Source: Bacillota bacterium (GTDB lineage Bacteria > Bacillota > Clostridia > Acetivibrionales > JAMNXU01). From it: a stretch of DNA of 64,000 nucleotides. The stretch's first letter is position 1. Each line of letters begins with the position of its first letter. Location: the NCBI GenBank assembly GCA_023623175.1, contig JAMNXU010000021.1, positions 70,912 through 134,911 of the forward strand. Reading direction: 5' to 3'. The notes beneath the pieces are model-generated. The model was given only the letters and a program-made list of their open reading frames with translations. It was not told where the DNA came from and did not search any database. Positions 40,921 to 49,165 of the stretch are shown here, one piece after another. The position numbers and the translations under genes were made by a program.

Positions 40921-41550
40921 TTATTCCCCCATGCTTTCATTGTTTTCGGTCATTTTACAGCTATCCGGATTTTCTGCCAAATCCCTGTTATATATGTTCA
41001 TTGCAGCTTCCAGTCCGTTTCTCAGCATCTCTTCAATGGCGTCGGCTGCCCTGGTAATGGTCTTGTTCACGATTTCCCTTTCTTCCGGCTTAAAACGGCT
41101 CAATACGTAATCCGCAAGGTCCCATCCGTCCGGTTTTGGTCCTATGCCGATCCGGACGCGCGGAAATTCGTCTGACTGGATCTGGTATATGACTGATTTC
41201 ATCCCGTTGTGGGTTCCAGAGCTTCCTTTCGGCCTGATTCTCAGTTTGCCGGGTTTAAGGTCCACATCGTCGTATATGACAATAATATTTTTAACCGGCA
41301 CCTTGTAATATTCAATTATTTCCCTTATACTCTCACCGCTGGAGTTCATGAAGGTCTGCGGCTTGACGAGCAAAACCCTCCGGTTTTCAATTATGCCTTC
41401 CCCAACGAGAGCCTTGCATTTTAATTTCGTTATCTTTATGCCATGGCGCCACGCCAGCAAATCAACCGTGTCAAAACCCACGTTATGCCTCGTGTTTTCA
41501 AATTTGCGGCCTGGATTTCCCAGGCCGGCGATAACTATTAAGTCATCCAA
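40921..41550 (-). CDS. pth: peptidyl-tRNA hydrolase
   Basis: The 209-residue enzyme recycles peptidyl-tRNA. The signature 'VIAGLGNPGRKFENTRHNVGFDTVD' includes the catalytic His and Asn; 'KPQTFMNSSGES', 'YDDVDLKPGKLRIRPKGSSGTHNG' and 'RVRIGIGPKP' follow. The C-terminal tail past residue 190 is longer than usual and poorly conserved. The start is TTG at 41550 with GGTGGATACAG upstream; the ATG nearby is out of frame. It lies between prs and mfd as in B. subtilis. Confidence 0.97.
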   Translation of the reverse strand: MDDLIVIAGLGNPGRKFENTRHNVGFDTVDLLAWRHGIKITKLKCKALVGEGIIENRRVLLVKPQTFMNSSGESIREIIEYYKVPVKNIIVIYDDVDLKPGKLRIRPKGSSGTHNGMKSVIYQIQSDEFPRVRIGIGPKPDGWDLADYVLSRFKPEEREIVNKTITRAADAIEEMLRNGLEAAMNIYNRDLAENPDSCKMTENNESMGE

Positions 41551-41615
41551 CTGTATCCACCGCCGTATTCAGATAAGTTTGCGCGATTTGTCACCGGATT
41601 TTAAATCCGGCTGTA

Positions 41616-42578
41616 TTAATCCTGCTGTGTAAAAAGAGTACTTATCGATTCATTATTATATATTCTTTCAATTGCTTCGGCAAAAATCTTTGCCACCGAT
41701 AGCACCCTGATCTGCGGGATTCTTTTTTCCTCGGGCAGGGGTATGGTGTTCAGCATGACAAGTTCCACGATATTGGAATTCTTTATTCTTTCTATGGCCG
41801 GCCCGGACAGCACCCCATGGGTGCAGCAGGCGTAAACCTCCTTGGCTCCCATGTCTTCGAGCGCCCTCGCCGCATTGATGATTGTTCCCGCAGTGTCCAC
41901 GATGTCATCGACCAGTATGGCGCGCTTGCCATTGACATCCCCTATGATGTTCAGTATTTCGGAGACATTGGGGTTGGGTCTCCTCTTGTCAATGATCGCA
42001 ATGGGGATATTAAGCCTTTCTGCAAATTTCCTGCAGCGTCCCGTACTGCCGACATCCGGCGATACCGCCACGAAATCGTCAAGCTCGCCGAACTTCTCCT
42101 TGAAATACTGGGCAAGCAGCGGAACTCCCAGCAGGTGATCCACCGGTATATCAAAAAATCCCTGCAGCTGGGGCACATGAAAATCCATTGTCAGGATTCG
42201 GTCAGCGCCGGCTGTGGTCAGAAGGTTAGCAACGAGTTTCGCGGAAATGGGATCCCTCGCCCGAGCTTTCCTGTCCTGCCGCGCATAGCCGTAGTAGGGT
42301 ATTACTGCCGTAATGCGGCCTGCGGAAGCTCTTTTCAGCGCGTCAATCATTATCAGCAGCTCGACAAGATGGTCATTTACCGGTGTGCATGTCGACTGGA
42401 TTATAAATACATCGGATCCCCTGACCAGTTCGCCGATGTTAACCTGTGTTTCGCCGTCGCTGAAATGGTTGACTATGGCTTTCCCCAGCGGAAGTCCTAT
42501 TCTTTCCGCTATCTCCTGGGCAAGCTCCCTGTTGGAATTACCGGAAAAAATCTTGATATCCTTTCCATGTATATCCAT
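41616..42578 (-). CDS. prs: ribose-phosphate pyrophosphokinase (PRPP synthetase)
   Basis: The 320-residue enzyme makes PRPP from ribose 5-phosphate and ATP for nucleotide, His and Trp synthesis. The family motifs are present: '[12 protein letters not shown]', '[20 protein letters not shown]', the '[20 protein letters not shown]' catalytic region and the PRPP loop [12 protein letters not shown]. The segment after 'AVSPDVG' reads [12 protein letters not shown], unlike the common GGVxRAR, but this lies outside the main catalytic residues. The ATG at 42578 is preferred over 42584 because AGAGG has the right seven-base spacing. It lies 15 bases below glmU. Confidence 0.97.
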   Translation of the reverse strand: MDIHGKDIKIFSGNSNRELAQEIAERIGLPLGKAIVNHFSDGETQVNIGELVRGSDVFIIQSTCTPVNDHLVELLIMIDALKRASAGRITAVIPYYGYARQDRKARARDPISAKLVANLLTTAGADRILTMDFHVPQLQGFFDIPVDHLLGVPLLAQYFKEKFGELDDFVAVSPDVGSTGRCRKFAERLNIPIAIIDKRRPNPNVSEILNIIGDVNGKRAILVDDIVDTAGTIINAARALEDMGAKEVYACCTHGVLSGPAIERIKNSNIVELVMLNTIPLPEEKRIPQIRVLSVAKIFAEAIERIYNNESISTLFTQQD

Positions 42579-42593
42579 ATGCATACCTCTTGC

Positions 42594-43877
42594 TTATTTA
42601 TTTTCTGTTTTTTTAAGTCCTTTTTTCACTACCCAGCCGGGCTTGTTCGTCTGGCGGCTTCGGGCTATGGCCAGTGATTCCGCAGGCACTTCCTCGGTTA
42701 TCGTGGAACCTGCGGCAATGTATGCGTTCTCATGCACAGTGACCGGAGCAACAAGGTTTACGTTGCAGCCTATGAAGGCATTGTCCTTCACAACGGTCCT
42801 GTTTTTGTTCTTGCCGTCATAGTTGACGAACACCACTCCGCATCCCAGGTTGACATTTTCGCCTACGTCGGCGTCGCCCACGTAAGTCAGGTGCGAAACC
42901 TTGCTTCTTTTACCGATTACGGACTTCTTTATTTCAACGAAATCTCCTATCCTGACTTCATCGCCTATTTTGCTTTCAGGCCTTATATACGCGAAGGGAC
43001 CGACCCTGGTTCTTTTGCCGATCGTGCTGTCAATTACCACGGAATATGTAACTTCGCTTCCGTCTCCGACTATGCTTCCGATCAACCGGCTGTTCGGACC
43101 GATTGTACAATCATCGCCGATCACCGTCCCCTTTTCCAGGATAGTCCCCGGGTATATCACTGTATCCTGCCCGATTTTCACATCGGCGTCAATATAAGTC
43201 GCCGTGGTGTCTATAATAACGACTCCGGCAGCCATATGCCGGTCGAGTATTATTCGCCTCATGATATTATTTGCCTCGGCAAGCTGCGACATGTCGTCCA
43301 CACGGAATAATTCTTCCCTGTCGCAGGCATGAAAATAACCGGTCCCAAACTGTGAAAAAACGGTCTTCAAAGCCACATTTAACGAATCCCACGAATTTCC
43401 GGCGCTTTCACAGACGGCTCTGAAAGCCCTGCCGCTCAGCGCAAATGGAAATTCTGAGACGCTGTCCGAAGCCTTTTCATCTCCCGGCGGAGCGACGCAC
43501 AGGGTACAGTCGCGCCTTTCAGCCCTGTGGTTTTCTGCCAGGCCTTTTATCGTGGAACTTTTTACAAACGGCATATTAGATTTTATAAACAGAAATGTCG
43601 CATCATCTTCGACCGGGCAATGGGATATGACAGCTTCTTTCAGTACTGAACGGGAAATGTCGACCATTTTGCATCCAGCTTCATTCAAGCCGGATTTCTC
43701 CACGTCTGCTTTTTCCCCGGCCACTACGAATATATCATTAATGCCGGCGTCTCTCACGGAATCAAGAACGTGATTTATCATGGGCTTTCCCGCAATTTCC
43801 CGGAGAATCCCGGGTTTCTTGCCGTTCATGCACTTTCCTGCGCCGCAGGTTATTATAATGGCCGATACCTGGGACAT
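42594..43877 (-). CDS. glmU: GlmU with intact acetyltransferase but degenerate uridyltransferase domain
   Basis: Position between spoVG and prs and the left-handed beta-helix C-terminus identify GlmU. The acetyltransferase half (about 235-427) is canonical: IRPESKIGDEVRIGDFVEIKK, SHLTYVGDADVG with the catalytic His, NYDGKNK, NLVAPVTV, AIARSRQTNKPGW. The N-terminal half is not. The family LAAGxGTRM...PKVLH loop reads ITCGAGKCMNGKKPGIL at residues 9-25, losing the catalytic Arg and Lys. The Q...GTGHA motif is absent, GDVPL reads SNMPF (metal Asp lost), and GYGR and NTG are not recognisable. Length is 427 against about 455. It probably makes GlcNAc-1-phosphate only, so another enzyme would have to form UDP-GlcNAc. 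ATG follows GGAGGATTGAAAATA. Confidence 0.9.
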   Translation of the reverse strand: MSQVSAIIITCGAGKCMNGKKPGILREIAGKPMINHVLDSVRDAGINDIFVVAGEKADVEKSGLNEAGCKMVDISRSVLKEAVISHCPVEDDATFLFIKSNMPFVKSSTIKGLAENHRAERRDCTLCVAPPGDEKASDSVSEFPFALSGRAFRAVCESAGNSWDSLNVALKTVFSQFGTGYFHACDREELFRVDDMSQLAEANNIMRRIILDRHMAAGVVIIDTTATYIDADVKIGQDTVIYPGTILEKGTVIGDDCTIGPNSRLIGSIVGDGSEVTYSVVIDSTIGKRTRVGPFAYIRPESKIGDEVRIGDFVEIKKSVIGKRSKVSHLTYVGDADVGENVNLGCGVVFVNYDGKNKNRTVVKDNAFIGCNVNLVAPVTVHENAYIAAGSTITEEVPAESLAIARSRQTNKPGWVVKKGLKKTENK

Positions 43878-43991
43878 ATTATTTTCAATCCTCCAGTTAA
43901 TATTTTCTCACTTTTCGGTGTTCTCATCAACGCTTCCCGGTTTGCGTCACAGTGCAAGCAACTGCAATATTACAATACCATAAAATCAGCG

Positions 43992-44032
43992 TAAAAAAAC
44001 AGCCCTGTCAACTGTGATAACAATAAGGCTGC
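43992..44032 (-). terminator. terminator after spoVG
   Basis: On the minus strand GCAGCC (44027-44032) pairs with GGCTGT (44000-44005), with inner TGT/ACA pairing, followed by TTTTTTTACGC. It separates spoVG from the glmU-prs-pth-mfd group. Confidence 0.7.
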
Positions 44033-44148
44033 TTCAATATCACAAATCATTATTTGAATGTTTTCTTACTTGTACAACTTCATTTGATAAAAATTTTTTC
44101 TGTGTCCAATAAACAATCTTTGCCGGATCAACCTTGCGCATATCAACA

Positions 44149-44415
44149 TTACGCTTCAGAATTGACCGTGGATTCATACTTTTCAAGGATTATACTCTGT
44201 ATTTTCTGCCTGGCTTCGGAATTAATAGGATGGGCAATGTCCCTGAACTCGCCGTCGGGAGTCTTTCTGCTGGGCATAGCAATGAACAGACCGTTCTGGC
44301 TTTCTATAACTTTTATATCATGAACTACAAATTCATTGTCAAAGGTTATAGAAACCACTGCCTTCATCTTGCCTTCCGTATCAATCCTTCTGATGCGCAC
44401 ATCTGTGATTTCCAT
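44149..44415 (-). CDS. spoVG: septation regulator SpoVG
   Basis: The 88-residue protein matches SpoVG from the first residue: [19 protein letters not shown], then '[19 protein letters not shown]', '[23 protein letters not shown]'. SpoVG is a small nucleic-acid-binding regulator affecting septation and sporulation. The ATG follows GGAAGGTGGTTAAATA. A textbook sigma-H promoter lies just upstream. The purR-spoVG-glmU order is conserved; yabJ of Bacillus is missing between purR and spoVG. Confidence 0.98.
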   Translation of the reverse strand: MEITDVRIRRIDTEGKMKAVVSITFDNEFVVHDIKVIESQNGLFIAMPSRKTPDGEFRDIAHPINSEARQKIQSIILEKYESTVNSEA

Positions 44416-44456
44416 TATTTAACCACCTTCCATAAAAAATGTGTACAATGTATTAT

Positions 44457-44485
44457 ATATTCGATAAAAAATTGCAATTTCCTTC
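44457..44485 (-). promoter_or_regulatory. sigma-H promoter of spoVG
   Basis: On the minus strand GAAGGAAAT (44477-44485), 11 bases, then ATCGAATAT (44457-44465). This fits the sigma-H consensus RNAGGAWWW-N11-12-RNNGAATWW at every defined position. spoVG is a classic sigma-H gene in B. subtilis. Confidence 0.85.
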
Positions 44486-44503
44486 TTTTGTATAAAATTA
44501 AAA

Positions 44504-45343
44504 TCAAGGTTTAATATTCCATTTCTCCATTATTTTCGGGCTCAGGCCGACATTTACCGCGTCGGCTTCCTCCTCCACGTTTTTCAGCACCAGCAGGGAA
44601 AGATAATCATCCACGAGCTTTTTTTCAGGCTTCTCGGTTTCGACAAGGATGCCTATGCCCGGCACCTCGCATTCAAACTCTTTTGCCAGGTCTATGATAC
44701 CCCTCGCGGTGCCCCCGCCTTTCATGAAATCGTCTATGAAAAGCAGCCTGGATTTGCGTTTCAGCGCCCTTATGGAAAGAACCATCGTCTGTATCCTTTT
44801 TGAAGAACCCGAGACATAGTTGATGTTTACCGACGCTCCGTCCGCGGCCTCGTTGTAATGCCGTACTATTACCAGCGGAACGTTGAGATAGCGCGCCGTC
44901 GCATAAGCCAGCGGTATTCCCTTTGTTTCTACGGTTATAACATAGTCTATGGCCAGCGGGAAAAAGTGAGATGCAAAGATCCTGCCTATCTTATCCATCT
45001 CGACGGGACTGTATATTATGTCAAGCATAAAAAGAAAACCACCGGGCAGAATCCTTTCCTTCCTTGACAGCTCCACCGACAGGTTCCTGAGGATCGATGC
45101 AGCCTGTTCATCGCTTATGGAGGGTACGTACCGGACTCCTCCGGCTGCACCCGGGATGGTTTCAATGCTTCCGAGGTCAAATTTCGCAACAATATCTTTC
45201 AATATATCTATATCTTCACTGATCGTTGACTTGGCAGAACCGAACATTTCAGTAAAAGTGCTGAAGGTGAAAACATTACCCGGCGCATCGGTGAGGATTT
45301 TGAGCAAAACCGAAATACGCTCATTTCTATGCAGTTTTTTCAT
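44504..45343 (-). CDS. purR: pur operon repressor PurR
   Basis: The 279-residue protein has an N-terminal winged helix (about 1-75) and a type I phosphoribosyltransferase domain. The PRPP-binding loop LLFIDDFMKGGGTARG lies near residue 205 and an ETKGIPLAYATARYL segment near residue 135. In Bacillus, PurR binds PurBoxes and is released by PRPP. The ATG follows CGGAGGTTAAATA. It is divergent from murC across a 354-base gap, an arrangement also seen in other Clostridia. The neighbouring prs makes its effector. Confidence 0.97.
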   Translation of the reverse strand: MKKLHRNERISVLLKILTDAPGNVFTFSTFTEMFGSAKSTISEDIDILKDIVAKFDLGSIETIPGAAGGVRYVPSISDEQAASILRNLSVELSRKERILPGGFLFMLDIIYSPVEMDKIGRIFASHFFPLAIDYVITVETKGIPLAYATARYLNVPLVIVRHYNEAADGASVNINYVSGSSKRIQTMVLSIRALKRKSRLLFIDDFMKGGGTARGIIDLAKEFECEVPGIGILVETEKPEKKLVDDYLSLLVLKNVEEEADAVNVGLSPKIMEKWNIKP

Positions 45344-45389
45344 TATTTAACCTCCGTTTTTGAGGCAGCTTCTAATTTCAGTTTAGTTT

Positions 45390-45418
45390 ATTATACAATA
45401 TTTTTTCGAATATTTTAA
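45390..45418 (-). promoter_or_regulatory. sigma-A promoter of purR
   Basis: On the minus strand TTAAAA (45413-45418), 17 bases, then a perfect TATAAT (45390-45395), with a leader of about 40 bases. No clear PurBox pair was recognised. Confidence 0.55.
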
Positions 45419-45462
45419 TATTTTCAGCCGTTATTATTCGTGATTCCTGAAAAATGCATTTG

Positions 45463-45491
45463 TTGCGGCACGGCCGATAATTATCTATAAT
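45463..45491 (+). promoter_or_regulatory. candidate sigma-A promoter of murC
   Basis: TTGCGG (45463-45468), 17 bases, then a perfect TATAAT (45486-45491) on the plus strand, giving a leader of about 200 bases to murC. A CCGGCA/TGCCGG hairpin lies within that leader around 45515-45545. The -35 box is poor, so this is tentative. Confidence 0.4.
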
Positions 45492-45697
45492 AAAGTTGTC
45501 TTTTGCGCGCAGGCAATTACCGGCACGATTTCCGTCATATGCCGGGCCGGCGTAAAATATAATAATATTTGGATGTTTTTTGAAATATACTATTTGAAAT
45601 TTTTTATACTATGCGAATGTTTTTTGGGCAACAATACCAGTGGTAATAATATTTATCCGGCAGTAATATTTTTAGCATAGTAAAGGAAGTGTTGGAA

Positions 45698-47107
45698 GTG
45701 AATTTGAACAATATTCCCGAAATGCCGGAAGTAAAAAAGGTTCATTTTATCGGCATAGGCGGCGCGAGCATGAGCGGACTTGCCGCAATTTTGCATGATC
45801 TGGGCTATATTGTGACAGGCTCTGACCAAAACTCGACGAGTGTCACCGAACGTCTCAGGAGCATGGGCATTAAGGTATATCATGGTCACAGCGAAGACCA
45901 TATAATGGATCCCGACCTCGTAGTTTATACAATAGCGGTGGCCGGTGACAATCCCGAACTTGTCAGGGCAAGAAGTCTGAATATTCCCGTCATCGATCGC
46001 GCAGAGCTGCTCGGGCAAATCATGAAAAAACATACATACAGCGTTGCTGTTTCCGGTACACACGGAAAAACTACAACAACCTCGATGATATCCGTGATTT
46101 GCCTTGAAGCAGGACTGGATCCCACCATACATATAGGCGGGGATTTGAACGCAATCGGCGGAAATACGCGATTAGGTTCCGATAAATATTTCATCACCGA
46201 AGCCTGCGAATATTGCGAAAGTTTCCTCAAGCTTCATCCCTATCTCGCCGTAATATTAAACATCGAACTTGATCATGCTGATTATTTCAGGGATATCGGG
46301 CACGTCAGGGCTGCATTCGGGAAATTTGCGTCCCTTGTTCCGCCGGAAGGGTATCTCGTGGCAAACTTCGACGATCCCTTCATCGCTTCAATGGCGGAAA
46401 CCCTGGAGTGCAATGTTGTTTCCTATGGCCTGGTTAACAAAAAAGCCGACTGGACGGCTACTGGCGTTGAATTTGACAACATGGGGCTGCCTTCGTACAA
46501 CATGGTTTATAAAGGCCAGTTAATAGGGCATGTCAGCCTCAAGGTGCCGGGGCTCCACAATGTAGGCAACTCTCTGGCCGCAGCTGCTGCATGCCACGCC
46601 CTGGGCTGCGATTTGGAATCAATTAAACGCGGTTTAAGCCTTTTCACCGGCACCAACCGGCGTTTCCAGCTGAAAGGCGTCGTCAATGGCATAAAAGTTT
46701 TTGACGACTACGCCCATCATCCCACCGAAATAAAAGCAACATTAAGAGCCGCCAGGAATGGTAATTTCAAAAAAATATGGTGCGTGTTCCAGCCCCATAC
46801 CTATACAAGGACCAGGCTTCTCCTGAACGATTTCTCCGAATCGTTCAGCGATGCTGACCACATTTTTGTAACCGATATTTACGCGGCAAGGGAAAAGGAT
46901 CTCGGGGTAATTCACTCGCGCGACCTCGTGGAAAAACTGCGTGAAAAGGGCAAAGATGCCGAGTATTTCAGTAGTTTCACCTCCGTCGCGGAAGCCCTCC
47001 GCAAAAGGGTCGAACCCGGCGACCTGGTACTGACGATGGGTGCCGGAGATGTATTCAAGGTTGGGGATTTGTTTTTGAAAAGCGGGGATAAGGTTGAGGC
47101 GGTGTAG
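45698..47107 (+). CDS. murC: UDP-N-acetylmuramate--L-alanine ligase
   Basis: The 469-residue Mur ligase adds L-Ala to UDP-MurNAc. Domains in order: an N-terminal Rossmann-like UDP-binding domain (FIGIGGASMSGLAAIL), an ATPase domain with P-loop GTHGKTTTTSM near residue 115 and NIELDHADYF, and a C-terminal domain with FDDYAHHPTEIKATL. The frame opens at GTG 45689; GTG 45698, with AAAGGA nine or ten bases upstream, is preferred, though TTG 45692 is possible. It is one of three plus-strand genes in the window and is divergent from purR. Structured repeats and a bidirectional terminator follow it. Confidence 0.97.
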   Translation: MNLNNIPEMPEVKKVHFIGIGGASMSGLAAILHDLGYIVTGSDQNSTSVTERLRSMGIKVYHGHSEDHIMDPDLVVYTIAVAGDNPELVRARSLNIPVIDRAELLGQIMKKHTYSVAVSGTHGKTTTTSMISVICLEAGLDPTIHIGGDLNAIGGNTRLGSDKYFITEACEYCESFLKLHPYLAVILNIELDHADYFRDIGHVRAAFGKFASLVPPEGYLVANFDDPFIASMAETLECNVVSYGLVNKKADWTATGVEFDNMGLPSYNMVYKGQLIGHVSLKVPGLHNVGNSLAAAAACHALGCDLESIKRGLSLFTGTNRRFQLKGVVNGIKVFDDYAHHPTEIKATLRAARNGNFKKIWCVFQPHTYTRTRLLLNDFSESFSDADHIFVTDIYAAREKDLGVIHSRDLVEKLREKGKDAEYFSSFTSVAEALRKRVEPGDLVLTMGAGDVFKVGDLFLKSGDKVEAV

Positions 47108-47127
47108 TTTTAGTTTTATAAACGATT

Positions 47128-47262
47128 CGGAGGCCGGATGCCTCCGAAAGGACCACTCCTGGCGCAGGAGGCGCGTATGTGGTCCGTTCGTTTGAGACGC
47201 GAGGCGAGACGTTGCTGATTTCAACGACATCTTTGCAAATCTCGTTTTTGCAGTAAAATCAC
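47128..47262 (+). repeat. structured intergenic segment with one unit of the 18411-type repeat
   Basis: Downstream of murC lie consecutive hairpins: CGGAGGC/GCCTCCG (47128-47146), GGACCAC/GTGGTCC with inner TCCT/AGGA (47150-47185), and CGTTG/CAACG (about 47210-47226). The last part (47195-47262) matches both arms of the inverted-repeat element at 18411-18534, sharing GCTGATTT, CATCTTTG, CAAATC and TTTTTGCAGTAAAATC. No frame of note is present. It could be a 3' UTR structure, a small RNA or a mobile repeat. Confidence 0.6.
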
Positions 47263-47275
47263 TTTTTAAAAATAT

Positions 47276-47306
47276 AAAAGAGGCAGATAATCCGCCTCTT
47301 TTTTAT
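47276..47306. terminator. bidirectional terminator between murC and fabZ
   Basis: AAAAGAGGC (47276-47284) pairs with GCCTCTTTT (47294-47302), with T-tracts on both strands. It serves the convergent murC (plus) and fabZ (minus). Confidence 0.88.
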
Positions 47307-47330
47307 TCCGCAAATTTATGTATCCTGCCG

Positions 47331-47765
47331 TCACTTCTGCACATCTACAAGCATGAATTTGATCTCGCCTTCAGCGGCCACCTGCCCGTCAACGCTGGCA
47401 CTGACCTTTGCCTTGGCAAGTCCATGACGGAAAGCTGTAATTTCCGCTTTCAAAACAAGGGTATCGCCGGGTACCACCTGTTTTTTGAATTTCATGTTTT
47501 CAATTCCTGAAAAAACACCGAGCTTGCCTTTGTTTTCCTCGTTCACCGCCACGGCAATTCCGGCTGCCTGGGCAAGGGCTTCAACTATCAGTACGCCCGG
47601 CATCAGCGGATATCCTGGGAAATGGCCCTGGAAAAACGGTTCGTTGGCCGTTACATTTTTTATCGCGGTAACGCTCTTTCCCGGATCCAGCTCAATTACC
47701 TTGTCCACGAGAAGAAAAGGATACCTGTGGGGTATTATATTCTGTATTTCTATATTCGATAGCAT
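47331..47765 (-). CDS. fabZ: 3-hydroxyacyl-[acyl-carrier-protein] dehydratase FabZ
   Basis: The 144-residue hot-dog-fold enzyme dehydrates beta-hydroxyacyl-ACP in fatty acid synthesis. The catalytic His is in [13 protein letters not shown] and the catalytic Glu in [14 protein letters not shown]. The [12 protein letters not shown] signature is intact. The ATG at 47765 follows AAAGAGGTGTGTC; the frame to 47831 has no conserved sequence. It closes the flhO-flhP-(flgJ-like)-fabZ group, matching the flhO-flhP-fabZ order of B. subtilis. Confidence 0.96.
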   Translation of the reverse strand: MLSNIEIQNIIPHRYPFLLVDKVIELDPGKSVTAIKNVTANEPFFQGHFPGYPLMPGVLIVEALAQAAGIAVAVNEENKGKLGVFSGIENMKFKKQVVPGDTLVLKAEITAFRHGLAKAKVSASVDGQVAAEGEIKFMLVDVQK

Positions 47766-47894
47766 GACACACCTCTTTCCTGCTTTTATTGCCGCCCCAG
47801 GCCCGGAAATTGGTCCGGCTGTCGCATTCATCGGCCTTTTGCGGCTTTACCGACATTATAAGCCAATGCCGGTCCTGCTGCAAGGTGTTGCATA

Positions 47895-48308
47895 TTATTC
47901 CCCAACGGAGGAATTATCAATCCCATTGTCGCCGGCAGTGTCATCGCTTCGCTTGAGCCCTTTAACCAGTTGGTTGTAAAGCATGTCCGCAAGTCCCATC
48001 GAACTTCTTTCCGCGGCGTTTTCCATGAGCTTCTGATCGAGCATTTCCTCAAAAATACGCCGGGCTGCGCTTCTTGGTATGAGATCGGACTGAAGCGCGC
48101 TTTTTTTCATTTCGCTGTATAACATGCTGAGAAGTATTCCCTCAAACTGCCTGCATACCTCGCGCAGCTTTTCTTCGTCTTTTTTCTCCATGGCCTTCTC
48201 GAAGACCCTGGCAAAGCTTTCGTCGGACACTTTTTTGATATTATTTTCAACCGTTGTCAGGTTTATGTTGTTTATACCGCCTATCCCGCTTATACCGCTG
48301 TTACTCAT
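47895..48308 (-). CDS. FlgJ-N-like rod-binding protein
   Basis: The 137-residue protein contains the rod-binding (FlgJ N-terminal) domain at about 40-105: 'LREVCRQFEGILLSMLYSEM', 'IFEEMLDQKLMENAA' and 'GLADMLYNQL'. In flagella this domain caps the growing rod. There is no muramidase domain. It begins eight bases after the flhP stop (ATG 48308, AGGTG close upstream) and is clearly co-transcribed. In this context it probably helps assemble the FlhO/FlhP rod-like structure. Confidence 0.85.
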   Translation of the reverse strand: MSNSGISGIGGINNINLTTVENNIKKVSDESFARVFEKAMEKKDEEKLREVCRQFEGILLSMLYSEMKKSALQSDLIPRSAARRIFEEMLDQKLMENAAERSSMGLADMLYNQLVKGLKRSDDTAGDNGIDNSSVGE

Positions 48309-48316
48309 TTATTCAC

Positions 48317-49117
48317 CTATCTCCTCAGGTTGTTGGCCATTCCCAGCATTTCGTCCGCAGACTGGATTGCCTTGGAGTTTACTTCATAGGCTCTCTGCGC
48401 GGCGATCAACCTGACCATTTCCTCTACTACCTGGACATTGGACGATTCGAGGAACTTGTGCATCAATACGCTCCGATCCTCGAAATCATAGTCATTCATG
48501 GGCATGCCGGAAACGGCTGTAGCCATGTAAAGGTTTTCTCCCACGCTCTCAAGGCCCTGCCTGTTGGCAAACCGGACCAGGCCGATCCGGATCCCGGTGT
48601 AAACCGGTGTATTGGTTTCATCGAGATAACTGATTTCACCTTCCGGGGAAACAACCATCCGTGATATATCAAAATCAAATATGATTTCACTGTCATTTTC
48701 GTCAAGGACGGGATATCCCTCGGAAGTTACAAGCATGATGCCTTCATCGCCAACGCTTAGCTTGAAACTTCCGTCCCTGGTGTAAGCCACCTGTCCCCTT
48801 GGTCCCAAAACTTTAAAAAAGCCGGGGCCGTTTATCGCAAAATCCAGCGGATTATCAGTCCTCTCCAGCGGACCCGTGGAAAAATCCTTGACCGTGGCAA
48901 TTACACGGGTGCCATGGCCAACCTGCAGATTCACGGGATTGCCTTCTCCGTCCTGCACTGCGGCCCTGTTAAGCGTGCTGTACAGCAGGTCCTTGAATTC
49001 AGCTTTAACTTTTTTATACGAGGTCGTGTTAACATTTGCAAGATTGTTCGATATCACGTCCACATTGAACTGCTGAGCTATCATTCCGGTACTGGCCGTC
49101 CAGAGAGCTCTCATCAT
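48317..49117 (-). CDS. flhP: flagellar hook-basal body rod protein FlhP (FlgG-like)
   Basis: The 266-residue protein has the FlgG/FlgF layout: an N-terminal helix with the rod motif NNLANVNTTSYKK, a central beta domain, and a C-terminal helix 'SNVQVVEEMVRLIAAQRAYEVNSKAIQSADEM'. FlhP is a distal-rod component in B. subtilis. The ATG follows AGGGAGGCGTACAACC. It lies 48 bases below flhO. No other flagellar genes are in the window apart from flhO and the FlgJ-like gene. Confidence 0.92.
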   Translation of the reverse strand: MMRALWTASTGMIAQQFNVDVISNNLANVNTTSYKKVKAEFKDLLYSTLNRAAVQDGEGNPVNLQVGHGTRVIATVKDFSTGPLERTDNPLDFAINGPGFFKVLGPRGQVAYTRDGSFKLSVGDEGIMLVTSEGYPVLDENDSEIIFDFDISRMVVSPEGEISYLDETNTPVYTGIRIGLVRFANRQGLESVGENLYMATAVSGMPMNDYDFEDRSVLMHKFLESSNVQVVEEMVRLIAAQRAYEVNSKAIQSADEMLGMANNLRR

Positions 49118-49165
49118 GGTTGTACGCCTCCCTTGTAATCTGCGTTATCTCTCACTTGTTTTGCG

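Noticed and set aside
47150-47185. Integron-type recombination site
   Set aside because: The hairpin lacks the conserved core sites and there is no integrase; a simple inverted repeat explains it.
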